A stretch of DNA of 64,000 nt, from positions 49,165 to 113,164 of the forward strand of contig CADAZN010000005.1 of the NCBI GenBank assembly GCA_902792435.1. Direction: 5' to 3'. The translations under genes were made by a program, and so were the position numbers. The stretch is from an uncultured Bacteroidales bacterium. GTDB taxonomy: Bacteria > Bacteroidota > Bacteroidia > Bacteroidales > Muribaculaceae. This document shows, piece by piece, positions 33,329 through 40,974 of the stretch; position 1 is the stretch's first letter, and the number at the start of each line of letters is the position of its first letter. A model generated the notes under the pieces. The model was not told the origin of the DNA, did not search any database, and was given only the letters and a program-made list of their open reading frames with translations.

Positions 33329-35578
33329 ATGAAGAAGACAATGCTTCTTGCTGCCGCTGTGATGTGTGGCAGCCTGATGGCCACCGCACAACTTAAGGTG
33401 GTCCGTGACTCTGTGCAACTCCAGGAAGTGGAGGTGCTGGCAACGCGTGCGACGAGCAACACCCCTGTTGCTTTTACCAACGTGAGTAAACAACAAATAG
33501 AAGCTGTGAACCACGGCCTTGACTTGCCCTACCTGCTGTCGCTAACTCCTGGCGTGCTAACCACCAGCGATGCTGGCGCTGGTGTGGGCTACACATCGAT
33601 GCGCGTGCGCGGCACCGACGCAACTCGCATCAATGTGACAATGAACGACATCCCCATCAACGACTCAGAGAGCCATAGCGTGTTTTGGGTAAACACCCCT
33701 GACCTCGCTTCATCGCTGCGCGATGTGCAAGTGCAACGCGGCGTGGGAACCTCGACCAACGGCTCTGGTGCTTTTGGTGCCAGTGTGAACATGCGTTCTC
33801 AAGCATCGTCACTAACCCCCTATGCGGAGCTCTCGGGTTCTTATGGCTCGTTCAACACCAATAAAGAGACCATTAAGTTTGGCACCGGCCGCCTGGGTGA
33901 CCACTGGGTGTTTGACGGCCGCTTGTCGCACATTTCAAGCGACGGTTACCGCGACCGCGCCACCACATCACTGTTTTCCTACTATGCTCAAGCAGCCTAT
34001 TTCAATGACAAGACTCAGGTGAAGTTTATCACCTTCGGTGGTAAGGAAGACACTTATCACGCTTGGGATGGCATAAGCCGCAGCAAGCTCGAGAGCAACC
34101 GCAAGTATAACCCCAACGGCGAGATTAAGCATGATGGCGTGGTGACTGGCTTTTATAATGACCAGAAGGACATCTACAAACAGTTCCATTTCCAGTTGCT
34201 CTTTGACCACAGGTTCAACAACAACTGGAAACTCAATGCCGCTCTGCACTACACCGATGGTTATGGCTACTACCAAGAATACAAGAACCAGCGCACGCTC
34301 ACTGAATATGCCCTCGAACCATTTTTGGTTGATGGCGAAAAGATAAAGAAGTCGAACCTTGTTCGCAAGAAGATTCTCGACAGTGGTTTTGGTGGCGGTG
34401 TATTCTCGGTTCACTACACTGGAGAGCGCCTTGCAAGTGTGCTGGGCGGTGGTTTCAACAAATACAGCAACAACCACCATGGTCAAGTGATTTGGGTGGA
34501 GAACTATATCGGAACTCTTGATCCCAATCATGAGTACTATCGCAACAAAGGCAAGAAGACCGATTTTAACATCTACTGGAAGAACAATTATATGATTTGG
34601 CGTGGATTGAGCGCTTATCTCGACCTGCAATATCGCCACATCAACTACACAATAAAGGGCGTTAACGATAAGTGGGACTGGACCGCAAGTCCCGAGCACA
34701 TGCAGACGCTTGACGTAGACGAGAACTTCAATTTCTTCAACCCCAAGGTGGGCCTTAACTGGCAGATTAACCTCAATAACCGAGTGTATGCTTCGTTTGC
34801 AATAGCACAGAAGGAGCCCACCCGCAACAACTACAATGACGGTCCACTCACCGTGCATCCCAAGGCCGAGAAACTCATGGACTGGGAGGCTGGTTATGAG
34901 TTCAAGAGCCGTCGTTTCTCAGCTGGAGTTAACCTCTATTATATGAAATATAAGGACCAGCTCGTGCTTAATGGCAAGCTCAACGAGATAGGCGAGCTGA
35001 TGGCCGAGAACGTGCCCGACAGCTACCGCTGCGGTATCGAGCTGATGGCAGGTGTAAAATTCACCAACTGGCTGCGCTGGGATGTGAATGCTACCTTCAG
35101 CCGCAACATCATCAAGAACTATGTGGGCTACGTGAGCGACTACGACGACAACTGGGAAGAAATGTGGACCCAAACAGCCATCGAGAAAGGCAACACCACC
35201 ATCGCCTTCTCGCCTAGCGCCATCGTAAACAGCGTGCTGCAGTTCAACTTCAAGGGCTTTGAGGCTCAGTTCCAATCGCAGTATGTGAGCCGCCAGTATC
35301 TCGACAACTTCGAGAGCAAGGAAGACTCGCTTGACCCCTATTTCATCAGCAATCTGGGACTATCCTACTCCTTCAGCCTGCCTCACGTGAAGAAAATCAC
35401 TGCCGGCGTGACAATCTACAACTTGTTTAACAAGAAGTATGAGAACAACGGTTACTCGCAGACAGCAGCAGTCTACAAAGACGGCGACAAGAGCAACCAA
35501 CCCACTCTTGCAAGCGACCCACGCTTCTATCCCATGGCAGGCACCAACGTGCTGGCTCACCTCACCTTCAGCTTCTAA
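33329..35578 (+). CDS. TonB-dependent receptor, predicted thiamine uptake
   Basis: Encodes 749 residues. Signal peptide (MKKTMLLAAAVMCGSLMATA), a TonB-box-like VQLQEVEVLATRA, and a plug domain (NHGLDLPYLLSLTPGVLTTS, GYTSMRVRGTDATRINVTMN, VQRGVGTSTNGSGAFGASVN). The 22-strand-type beta-barrel ends in an aromatic residue (VLAHLTFSF), as outer-membrane barrels do. The substrate is inferred from the TPP riboswitch just upstream and the pnuT gene just downstream: thiamine or its phosphates. Confidence 0.94.
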   Translation: MKKTMLLAAAVMCGSLMATAQLKVVRDSVQLQEVEVLATRATSNTPVAFTNVSKQQIEAVNHGLDLPYLLSLTPGVLTTSDAGAGVGYTSMRVRGTDATRINVTMNDIPINDSESHSVFWVNTPDLASSLRDVQVQRGVGTSTNGSGAFGASVNMRSQASSLTPYAELSGSYGSFNTNKETIKFGTGRLGDHWVFDGRLSHISSDGYRDRATTSLFSYYAQAAYFNDKTQVKFITFGGKEDTYHAWDGISRSKLESNRKYNPNGEIKHDGVVTGFYNDQKDIYKQFHFQLLFDHRFNNNWKLNAALHYTDGYGYYQEYKNQRTLTEYALEPFLVDGEKIKKSNLVRKKILDSGFGGGVFSVHYTGERLASVLGGGFNKYSNNHHGQVIWVENYIGTLDPNHEYYRNKGKKTDFNIYWKNNYMIWRGLSAYLDLQYRHINYTIKGVNDKWDWTASPEHMQTLDVDENFNFFNPKVGLNWQINLNNRVYASFAIAQKEPTRNNYNDGPLTVHPKAEKLMDWEAGYEFKSRRFSAGVNLYYMKYKDQLVLNGKLNEIGELMAENVPDSYRCGIELMAGVKFTNWLRWDVNATFSRNIIKNYVGYVSDYDDNWEEMWTQTAIEKGNTTIAFSPSAIVNSVLQFNFKGFEAQFQSQYVSRQYLDNFESKEDSLDPYFISNLGLSYSFSLPHVKKITAGVTIYNLFNKKYENNGYSQTAAVYKDGDKSNQPTLASDPRFYPMAGTNVLAHLTFSF

Positions 35579-35596
35579 AACTATAAAAAGAAGCCT

Positions 35597-36187
35597 ATGG
35601 ACTGGCTGCGATTGATTGACATTATTGGCTTGGTGCTCGGGCTGCTTTACCTGTGGCTTGAGTACCGTGCCAACATTTGGCTATGGGCCGTGGGAATCAT
35701 TATGCCTATTGTCAATTCCTATCTGTTATTTGCCAAGGGGCTTTATGCCGACTTTGGCATGGAGTTCTACTATGTAGTTATTGCAATCTACGGCTACTAC
35801 TGCTGGAGATGGGGGAACAAAACAGACAAGGGGACGGAATTGCCTATTACTCATTACAAGTCACGGCATATAGTTGCCTCGACAATCACATGGTTGATAC
35901 TATGGGGAGGCATTTACTGGTTCCTGAAATATCACACCAATAGCACTGTGCCCATCCTCGACAGCTTCACCACATCATTGAGTGCCGTGGCAATGTGGGC
36001 TTTGGCGCGCAAATACTTGGAGCAGTGGCTCTTGTGGCTTGTTGTTGATGCAGTATCGTGTGGTCTTTACATCTATAAAGGTATCCCTTTCAGAGCTTGC
36101 CTCTACGGTCTCTACACTGTTATTGCCGTGCTTGGTTTCCTCAAGTGGAAGAAGATGGTGGCAGCAGATGCCACAACCCTTAGCTAA
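35597..36187 (+). CDS. pnuT: PnuT-type thiamine transporter (PnuC family)
   Basis: Encodes 196 residues with about seven hydrophobic helices. PnuC-family motifs are visible: LIDIIGLVLGLLYLWLEYRA, NIWLWAVGIIMPIVNSYLLF, GLYADFGMEFYYVVIAIYGY and the C-terminal EQWLLWLVVDAVSCGLYIYK. PnuC proteins facilitate vitamin diffusion across the inner membrane, trapped by phosphorylation. The TPP riboswitch and receptor make thiamine the likely cargo (PnuT rather than nicotinamide riboside PnuC). It starts 18 bp after the receptor stop. No thiamine kinase gene follows in this window. Confidence 0.88.
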   Translation: MDWLRLIDIIGLVLGLLYLWLEYRANIWLWAVGIIMPIVNSYLLFAKGLYADFGMEFYYVVIAIYGYYCWRWGNKTDKGTELPITHYKSRHIVASTITWLILWGGIYWFLKYHTNSTVPILDSFTTSLSAVAMWALARKYLEQWLLWLVVDAVSCGLYIYKGIPFRACLYGLYTVIAVLGFLKWKKMVAADATTLS

Positions 36188-36205
36188 GACACATTTTACA
36201 TGATA

Positions 36206-36245
36206 AAAATCACCCCTGTGACTAAGTGGTCGCAGGGGTGATTTT
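36206..36245. terminator. Bidirectional terminator between pnuT and the next gene
   Basis: AAAATCACCCCTG pairs perfectly with CAGGGGTGATTTT (13 bp); A and T runs on both sides suit both strands. Confidence 0.85.
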
Positions 36246-36265
36246 GTGAATTATATTCTTTGATA

Positions 36266-37321
36266 TTACTCACCGAGGATAACGTTGTAGACAGCCGTAA
36301 TATCCACCGAAGTGATTTCACCGTCGCCACTCTGGTCGCCGTTGACCATGCCCTCGGTTTCACCATTAAGAAGATAATTGTAGAGAATGGTCACATCCAC
36401 TGTGTTGACCTCGCCATCGCCATTCACGTCGCCATAAAGAGATGGCTCCTGCTGTTCAATCACTTCCATGTTCACGAGCCATGAATTGTCGGGGAGCTGC
36501 ATGAGCTGTGTAGCCGAAACCTGGCCAAGCGTTGGGTTAATCTCATAGAGATAGCTCTTCTGGTCATTAAGAACTACAGCCCAGTAGAACTTGCCTGTGC
36601 GCTTGTCGTAGGTCATAGTGCTGGGGTTAGTAGAAATATTATCGATGCCAAGGTCACCCATAGGGAACACCTCAATCTCACCTATAGCACCTGGATTGGC
36701 TGTGCTGATAGCATAAAGCCAACCTTCTTCTCCTACACCATAGAGAATGCCTTGATCGCTGAAAGCTATGGCTGCCATTGGGATGGAAGCTGTGCCAATT
36801 ATATTTCGTGTGGGTGTATTGGTCGAGAAGTCAATAGTGGCAAGCTTACGGTTCACAACCTCCCAACTCATGTTGAAGTTGTAGAAAATACCGTAGTTCT
36901 TACCAGTCACGTGGTCGTGAGCCAAGCCGCAGCTTGAAATGTAGTTGCGATCCATAGTGCTCAACGCATAAGCCTTAACGCGCTCCCAAGTGGTCATGTC
37001 GTATTGCACATGGTAAAGCACATAGGTATAGGTCTGCTCAAAGTCGTCCCAAATGGTCTTGAAATGGACGCCCTTCATCATGCCGTCCTCATAGACTGCG
37101 CCACCAAGAGGGGCCTGATAAACGTCACGGCCCTCGGTGAGTTTAGTGAGCGTTGCATTGGCAAGGTCAAACTCATAGATGCCCTCCATGTTGTTACCAT
37201 CAGTCCAGGAGTCGGCTTTCACCACGCCACACAGGAATTTAGGTTGATATTCTCGGGCTTGAGCCAAGAAACAGCTGGCAATCACAACCAACACAAAGCA
37301 TAAGGTTTTAATTGTTTTCAT
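36266..37321 (-). CDS. Secreted protein with C-terminal dockerin-like module, propeller-like body
   Basis: Encodes 351 residues. Signal peptide (MKTIKTLCFVLVVIASCFLA). The body (about 25-290) has repeated short strands with WTDGNNMEGIYEFDLANATL, NYGIFYNFNMSWEVVNRKLA, ILYGVGEEGWLYAISTANPG and MTYDKRTGKFYWAVVLNDQK, like a beta-propeller. A complete dockerin-like pair ends the protein (GDVNGDGEVNTVDVTILYNY and GDQSGDGEITSVDITAVYNV), very like that of the C10 protease. The Met at 37321 is chosen since it begins the signal peptide and lies below the -7 box at 37362-37369. Confidence 0.8.
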   Translation of the reverse strand: MKTIKTLCFVLVVIASCFLAQAREYQPKFLCGVVKADSWTDGNNMEGIYEFDLANATLTKLTEGRDVYQAPLGGAVYEDGMMKGVHFKTIWDDFEQTYTYVLYHVQYDMTTWERVKAYALSTMDRNYISSCGLAHDHVTGKNYGIFYNFNMSWEVVNRKLATIDFSTNTPTRNIIGTASIPMAAIAFSDQGILYGVGEEGWLYAISTANPGAIGEIEVFPMGDLGIDNISTNPSTMTYDKRTGKFYWAVVLNDQKSYLYEINPTLGQVSATQLMQLPDNSWLVNMEVIEQQEPSLYGDVNGDGEVNTVDVTILYNYLLNGETEGMVNGDQSGDGEITSVDITAVYNVILGE

Positions 37322-37361
37322 TAGATAAGTTGTTTTATTGATAAGAATGTAAATTTGGGCA

Positions 37362-37369
37362 CAAAAGTA
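37362..37369 (-). promoter_or_regulatory. -7 promoter box of the secreted dockerin gene
   Basis: The minus strand reads TACTTTTG, 41 nt before the ATG at 37321. Confidence 0.6.
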
Positions 37370-37463
37370 CATTATTTTCCCGAACAAATAGGTATATTAG
37401 ATAATTATTTCAATATTTCAAGTTTTGTGGCGCCAGCTTTCTGCAGTAATAAAATATTAATTG

Positions 37464-37471
37464 TAATTTTG
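37464..37471 (+). promoter_or_regulatory. -7 promoter box of the EamA transporter gene
   Basis: TAATTTTG followed by CATC, 29 nt before the ATG at 37500. Confidence 0.6.
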
Positions 37472-37499
37472 CATCACCAAAATTATCACAACAACATCA

Positions 37500-38402
37500 A
37501 TGATTGGTGAAAGAGGAAAAGCGCATGCGGGACTACTATTTGCTATGGTGGCATTTGGACTGATGTCGCCACTGAGCAAAGATATCATAAATCAAAGTCT
37601 CACTGGACTACAACTAGCAACGCTTCGCATCAGTGGAGCGGCATTGCTATTGTGGTGCGCCGCTCCATTTGCTCCTCGCCAGCATGTGCCACGCCACGAC
37701 CTGATGCTCATGGCCATTGCCGGACTGCTAGGAGTGGTGATTGCGCAAGGTGGGTTTATCGTGGGCGTTGAGCTCACATCGCCCATCAACTCGGCCATCG
37801 AGGTCACATCGCAACCCATCTTTGCCATGCTCATGGCTGCGATTATCATGCATGAGCACATCACGGTCAAGACTTCGGCAGGCATATTTTTAGGTTTTGC
37901 CGGTGCTTGCCTGTTGATAATGAGTAATGCCCCACAAGCGGGTCACGCTGCCGACTATCGTGGCGACTTGATAATTCTCGGCAGCCAGTTGGGGTTTGCT
38001 GTTTATCTTACGGTTTTCCCTTCGGTAATACGCCGTTATCATGTGCTCGTGTTCAACAAGTGGATGTTCACTTTTGCTGCCATAGCCATCTTGCCTGTTA
38101 CTATTCACGAAATGCTCTCGCTTGACATCCAAGCCATTACTTCTCAAGTATTTCTTGAAATCGCATTTATTATAGTGGTGTGCACTTTTGTCAACTTCAT
38201 CATAGTGACCAATGCTCAACGAGTGCTTGCCCCCACCACAGTTAGCACCTATAACTATCTCCAACCACTAATAGCAAGCATTGCCAGCATTGGCATGGGC
38301 CTTGCGACCCTGCGCTGGCAGCACTTCGCTTCTACCCTATTGATATTCACAGGAGTGTGGCTCGTAATCAACAGCAATTCACACCACAGGATTAGGAAAT
38401 AG
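37500..38402 (+). CDS. EamA/DMT-family inner-membrane transporter
   Basis: Encodes 300 residues with ten hydrophobic helices in two EamA halves (HAGLLFAMVAFGLMSPLSKD ... ELTSPINSAIEVTSQPIFAM, then GDLIILGSQLGFAVYLTVFP ... VSTYNYLQPLIASIASIGMG). DMT transporters export metabolites or amino acids; the substrate is not readable from sequence. Its last 11 bp overlap the 3' end of the converging lipoprotein gene. Confidence 0.92.
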   Translation: MIGERGKAHAGLLFAMVAFGLMSPLSKDIINQSLTGLQLATLRISGAALLLWCAAPFAPRQHVPRHDLMLMAIAGLLGVVIAQGGFIVGVELTSPINSAIEVTSQPIFAMLMAAIIMHEHITVKTSAGIFLGFAGACLLIMSNAPQAGHAADYRGDLIILGSQLGFAVYLTVFPSVIRRYHVLVFNKWMFTFAAIAILPVTIHEMLSLDIQAITSQVFLEIAFIIVVCTFVNFIIVTNAQRVLAPTTVSTYNYLQPLIASIASIGMGLATLRWQHFASTLLIFTGVWLVINSNSHHRIRK

Positions 38403-39267
38403 ACATTTGCTCCATGCGCTCGAGACTTTGAGAGATTATCATGGTTGCATGAGAAATATCTTCGTTAGTTAGGCTTACTCCATTTACTTTATATTGGGAA
38501 ACACCTGTTACAATAATAAAGTTTTTAAGTAAAGTCACATCGTCATCACTAAGCGAAGCGTCGTAATGATAGGCCACAAATGCTCCCAGCAGATAAGGGA
38601 ATCGTAGATTTGAGTAAAAAACAGGGGTACTTCCTTCAACATCAATAATGTTGTCTATCTTATTGAAAATCTCGGCTGAGAGACGTGCCAGCTGCTCTTG
38701 ATTCAGCGCATTATAATCAACTGCCGTCATCAAGAACAAGGATAGTGCATTGAGCCCAAAACCAGTGGTGGTGTATTCTTGCTCACAATAGAGATTGAGC
38801 AGTTCCAAAGCACCTGTCTTGCGCTGCATCAGTTCCCTGTAACTGTTGGCTTGAGTCATGAAAAAGAAACCTTGATATATTACGTTTTGCGCTGTATAAA
38901 CAAAAGCGTAGGGATGATTATAACAAGTGCGCGCGAGGTTTGCTGTGGACATGGCATGCAGCTTGTCGCTGGGGATATCGCACATAGCCATAAGTTCCTC
39001 GGTTGTTTGAGCCTCATTTTTATGTTCTTGCCAATAGGAGTAATCACCAGCCTCTCCAGTAAGTCCGCTGTCGTCAACAACTGTTGACGGCCACATTGTG
39101 AGTCCATCGTGTTGCTGTGCATAATAAGCAAGAAGTGGAGTCGCACGTACTGGAGCCTCGCGTTCAATCTCAAACTGAGTGCGATTTAAAGGTTCATCAT
39201 TTTTGTCGCATGCCGTCATAATCACGGTAATTGCTGCAAACAACATAAAGTTCAGTTTTAGTGTCAT
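38392..39267 (-). CDS. Lipoprotein of unknown function
   Basis: Encodes 291 residues. SPII signal: MTLKLNFMLFAAITVIMTAC, with the lipobox MTAC. The mature part is largely helical (ATPLLAYYAQQHDGLTMWPS, EELMAMCDIPSDKLHAMSTA, GALELLNLYCEQEYTTTGFG). I do not recognise a family. Its -7 box (39309-39316) faces the divergent lipoprotein pair. Confidence 0.75.
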   Translation of the reverse strand: MTLKLNFMLFAAITVIMTACDKNDEPLNRTQFEIEREAPVRATPLLAYYAQQHDGLTMWPSTVVDDSGLTGEAGDYSYWQEHKNEAQTTEELMAMCDIPSDKLHAMSTANLARTCYNHPYAFVYTAQNVIYQGFFFMTQANSYRELMQRKTGALELLNLYCEQEYTTTGFGLNALSLFLMTAVDYNALNQEQLARLSAEIFNKIDNIIDVEGSTPVFYSNLRFPYLLGAFVAYHYDASLSDDDVTLLKNFIIVTGVSQYKVNGVSLTNEDISHATMIISQSLERMEQMSIS

Positions 39268-39308
39268 AATCTCAAAAATTTAATAGTCATTTCTATTCTA
39301 TTAATGCA

Positions 39309-39316
39309 CAAAGCTA
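39309..39316 (-). promoter_or_regulatory. -7 promoter box of the 291-aa lipoprotein gene
   Basis: The minus strand reads TAGCTTTG, 42 nt before the ATG at 39267. It is back to back with the plus-strand box at 39329-39336. Confidence 0.55.
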
Positions 39317-39328
39317 GAAATCTTGCAT

Positions 39329-39336
39329 TATTTTTG
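39329..39336 (+). promoter_or_regulatory. -7 promoter box of the first tandem lipoprotein gene
   Basis: TATTTTTG followed by CAAA, 63 nt before the ATG at 39400. Confidence 0.55.
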
Positions 39337-39399
39337 CAAAAAAGTGCCATTCTTGATGCAAGATTTTTGATTTCGCTCATTCTATTAATAAAAACGATT

Positions 39400-39855
39400 A
39401 TGACAAAAACAACACAAAAATTATTTAAACTGCTGATGATGCTCGCAATTGCAGGCATTACGCTTAACTCGTGTGAAAAACAAAGGTTGCCTGGTGATGG
39501 TGATTGGTATCCAATGGAATGGAATGATGTGAGCGGACTTTCAATGGTTGACAATGCGTATCAAGTGCCGGCAAGCGGTGGCAGCTATAAGTTTCATTGC
39601 AAGAATTACAGCGCTTTTTGGATTTCGTCTATTGAAGAAGACGGTGAGTTATTAATGCCCAACATCGATAATAATGATTGGAAAGATCTCTCTGGACAAT
39701 GGACACATGTTCAGTGTTTGCCCGATGGCGACCTCGTCGTTACTTTCGAACCATTATCATTTTACAGCTCTGCTTCTAAACGCACGATGAATTTGTGTGT
39801 CTCAGCTGGTGTTTTCTATTCTTTCAGATTTGTGCAAAATAATAACGCCAATTGA
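39400..39855 (+). CDS. Small lipoprotein, first tandem copy
   Basis: Encodes 151 residues. Signal with lipobox: LFKLLMMLAIAGITLNSCEK. The mature part begins KQRLPGDGDWYPMEWNDVSG and holds NAYQVPASGGSYKFHCKNYS, then the stretch WISSIEEDGELLMPNIDNND. The ASGGSYKF...C pattern resembles the BACON-like start of Bacteroidales lipoproteins (inference). Nearly identical to the next gene. The Met at 39400 begins the signal; the longer frame from 39304 crosses the promoter. Confidence 0.82.
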   Translation: MTKTTQKLFKLLMMLAIAGITLNSCEKQRLPGDGDWYPMEWNDVSGLSMVDNAYQVPASGGSYKFHCKNYSAFWISSIEEDGELLMPNIDNNDWKDLSGQWTHVQCLPDGDLVVTFEPLSFYSSASKRTMNLCVSAGVFYSFRFVQNNNAN

Positions 39856-39866
39856 TGCAAGATTTC

Positions 39867-39874
39867 TAACTTTG
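39867..39874 (+). promoter_or_regulatory. -7 promoter box of the second tandem lipoprotein gene
   Basis: TAACTTTG inside the duplicated leader (GATGCAAGATTTCTAACTTT). The matching positions of the first leader read TGATTTCG and of the leader before the sigma gene TAACTTAG, so only this copy keeps a perfect box. Confidence 0.6.
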
Positions 39875-39901
39875 CTCATTCATAATAATAATAATACGAT
39901 T

Positions 39902-40354
39902 ATGACAAGAATAACACAAATATTATTTAAACTGCTGATGATGCTCGCAATTGCAGGCATTACGCTTAACTCATGTGAGAAACAAAGGTGGGATGGTGAT
40001 TGGGATTCAATGAAATGGGAAGATGAGAGCGGCCTTACAATAGTTGACAATGTGTATCAAGTGCCAGCAAGCGGCGGCAGCTATAAGTTTCATTGCAAGA
40101 ATTACAGAGCTTTTTGGATCTCGTCTATTGAAGAAGATGGTCAGATCTTCATGCCCAACATCGATAATAATGATTGGACAGACCTCTCTGGACAATGGAC
40201 TCATGTTCAGTGTTTGGCCGATGGCGACCTCGTCGTTACTTTCGAACCATTATCATTTTACAGCTCTGCTTCTGACCGCACGATGAATTTGTGTGTCACA
40301 GCCGGTGACATTTTCAATCATTTCAGATTTATGCAAAAAAATAACGCCAATTGA
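39902..40354 (+). CDS. Small lipoprotein, second tandem copy
   Basis: Encodes 150 residues, more than 85% identical by eye to the product of 39400-39855: signal ILFKLLMMLAIAGITLNSCE, then KQRWDGDWDSMKWEDESGLT and the same NVYQVPASGGSYKFHCKNYR. Differences cluster just after the lipid anchor. The identity reaches the third codon positions, which shows a recent duplication. It lies 38 bp before the ECF sigma gene, so it might be co-transcribed with it. Confidence 0.82.
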   Translation: MTRITQILFKLLMMLAIAGITLNSCEKQRWDGDWDSMKWEDESGLTIVDNVYQVPASGGSYKFHCKNYRAFWISSIEEDGQIFMPNIDNNDWTDLSGQWTHVQCLADGDLVVTFEPLSFYSSASDRTMNLCVTAGDIFNHFRFMQKNNAN

Positions 40355-40392
40355 TGCAAGATTATTAACTTAGCTCATTATAACAATAGAAT

Positions 40393-40974
40393 ATGAGCAA
40401 TATTGCGGGAGCTGACGAGAGACGACTCATCCGCGACATCATGAAGGGTAATCGCATGGCTATGCAAGAGTTGTATAACCTCACGGTGCGCAACATGACT
40501 GCCGTGTGCTCTCGCTATGTAATTGATCAAAACGATGTTAATGATGTGCTTCAGGAGAGCTATCTCAAGGTGTTTTCTGGAATTGGCGCATTTACTTCAC
40601 ATGACGGTGGGTCGCTTGTGGCTTGGATCAGGCGAATAGTGGTGAATGAGTCGCTGCAGTTGCTGCGGCACAAGAAGTTGCTAAACCAATTGGTCAGTCT
40701 CGACGATGTGGAAGATGAGCCAGAGGACTTGACTGTTACTGAACAGGTCACTAATTATGTTTCATCGATTGACATTGGCAACTTGATGGAATTAGTTCAA
40801 CAACTGCCTGATGGATACCGTACTATCTTCAACCTTTATGCAATAGAAAAACTGCCTCACAGCAAGATTGCATCTATGCTAGGAATAAGCGAGGGGACTT
40901 CGGCCTCGCAATACCATCGCGCACGTAAACTTCTTGCGCAACGAATACTTGAACATCAAAACAAGAAGCTATGA
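40393..40974 (+). CDS. ECF-type RNA polymerase sigma factor
   Basis: Encodes 193 residues. Region 2: RDIMKGNRMAMQELYNLTVR, YVIDQNDVNDVLQESYLKVF and LVAWIRRIVVNESLQLLRHK. Region 4: LPDGYRTIFNLYAIEKLPHS then KIASMLGISEGTSASQYHRA. Typical sigma-70 family, ECF size. Its stop overlaps the start of the next gene (ATGA), so expression is coupled to the presumed anti-sigma/membrane partner. The leader repeats that of the lipoprotein genes. Confidence 0.94.
   Translation: MSNIAGADERRLIRDIMKGNRMAMQELYNLTVRNMTAVCSRYVIDQNDVNDVLQESYLKVFSGIGAFTSHDGGSLVAWIRRIVVNESLQLLRHKKLLNQLVSLDDVEDEPEDLTVTEQVTNYVSSIDIGNLMELVQQLPDGYRTIFNLYAIEKLPHSKIASMLGISEGTSASQYHRARKLLAQRILEHQNKKL

Noticed and set aside
33968-34858. 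296-codon minus-strand ORF inside the thiamine TonB receptor
   Set aside because: Shadow of the receptor; hydrophobic but with no family features.
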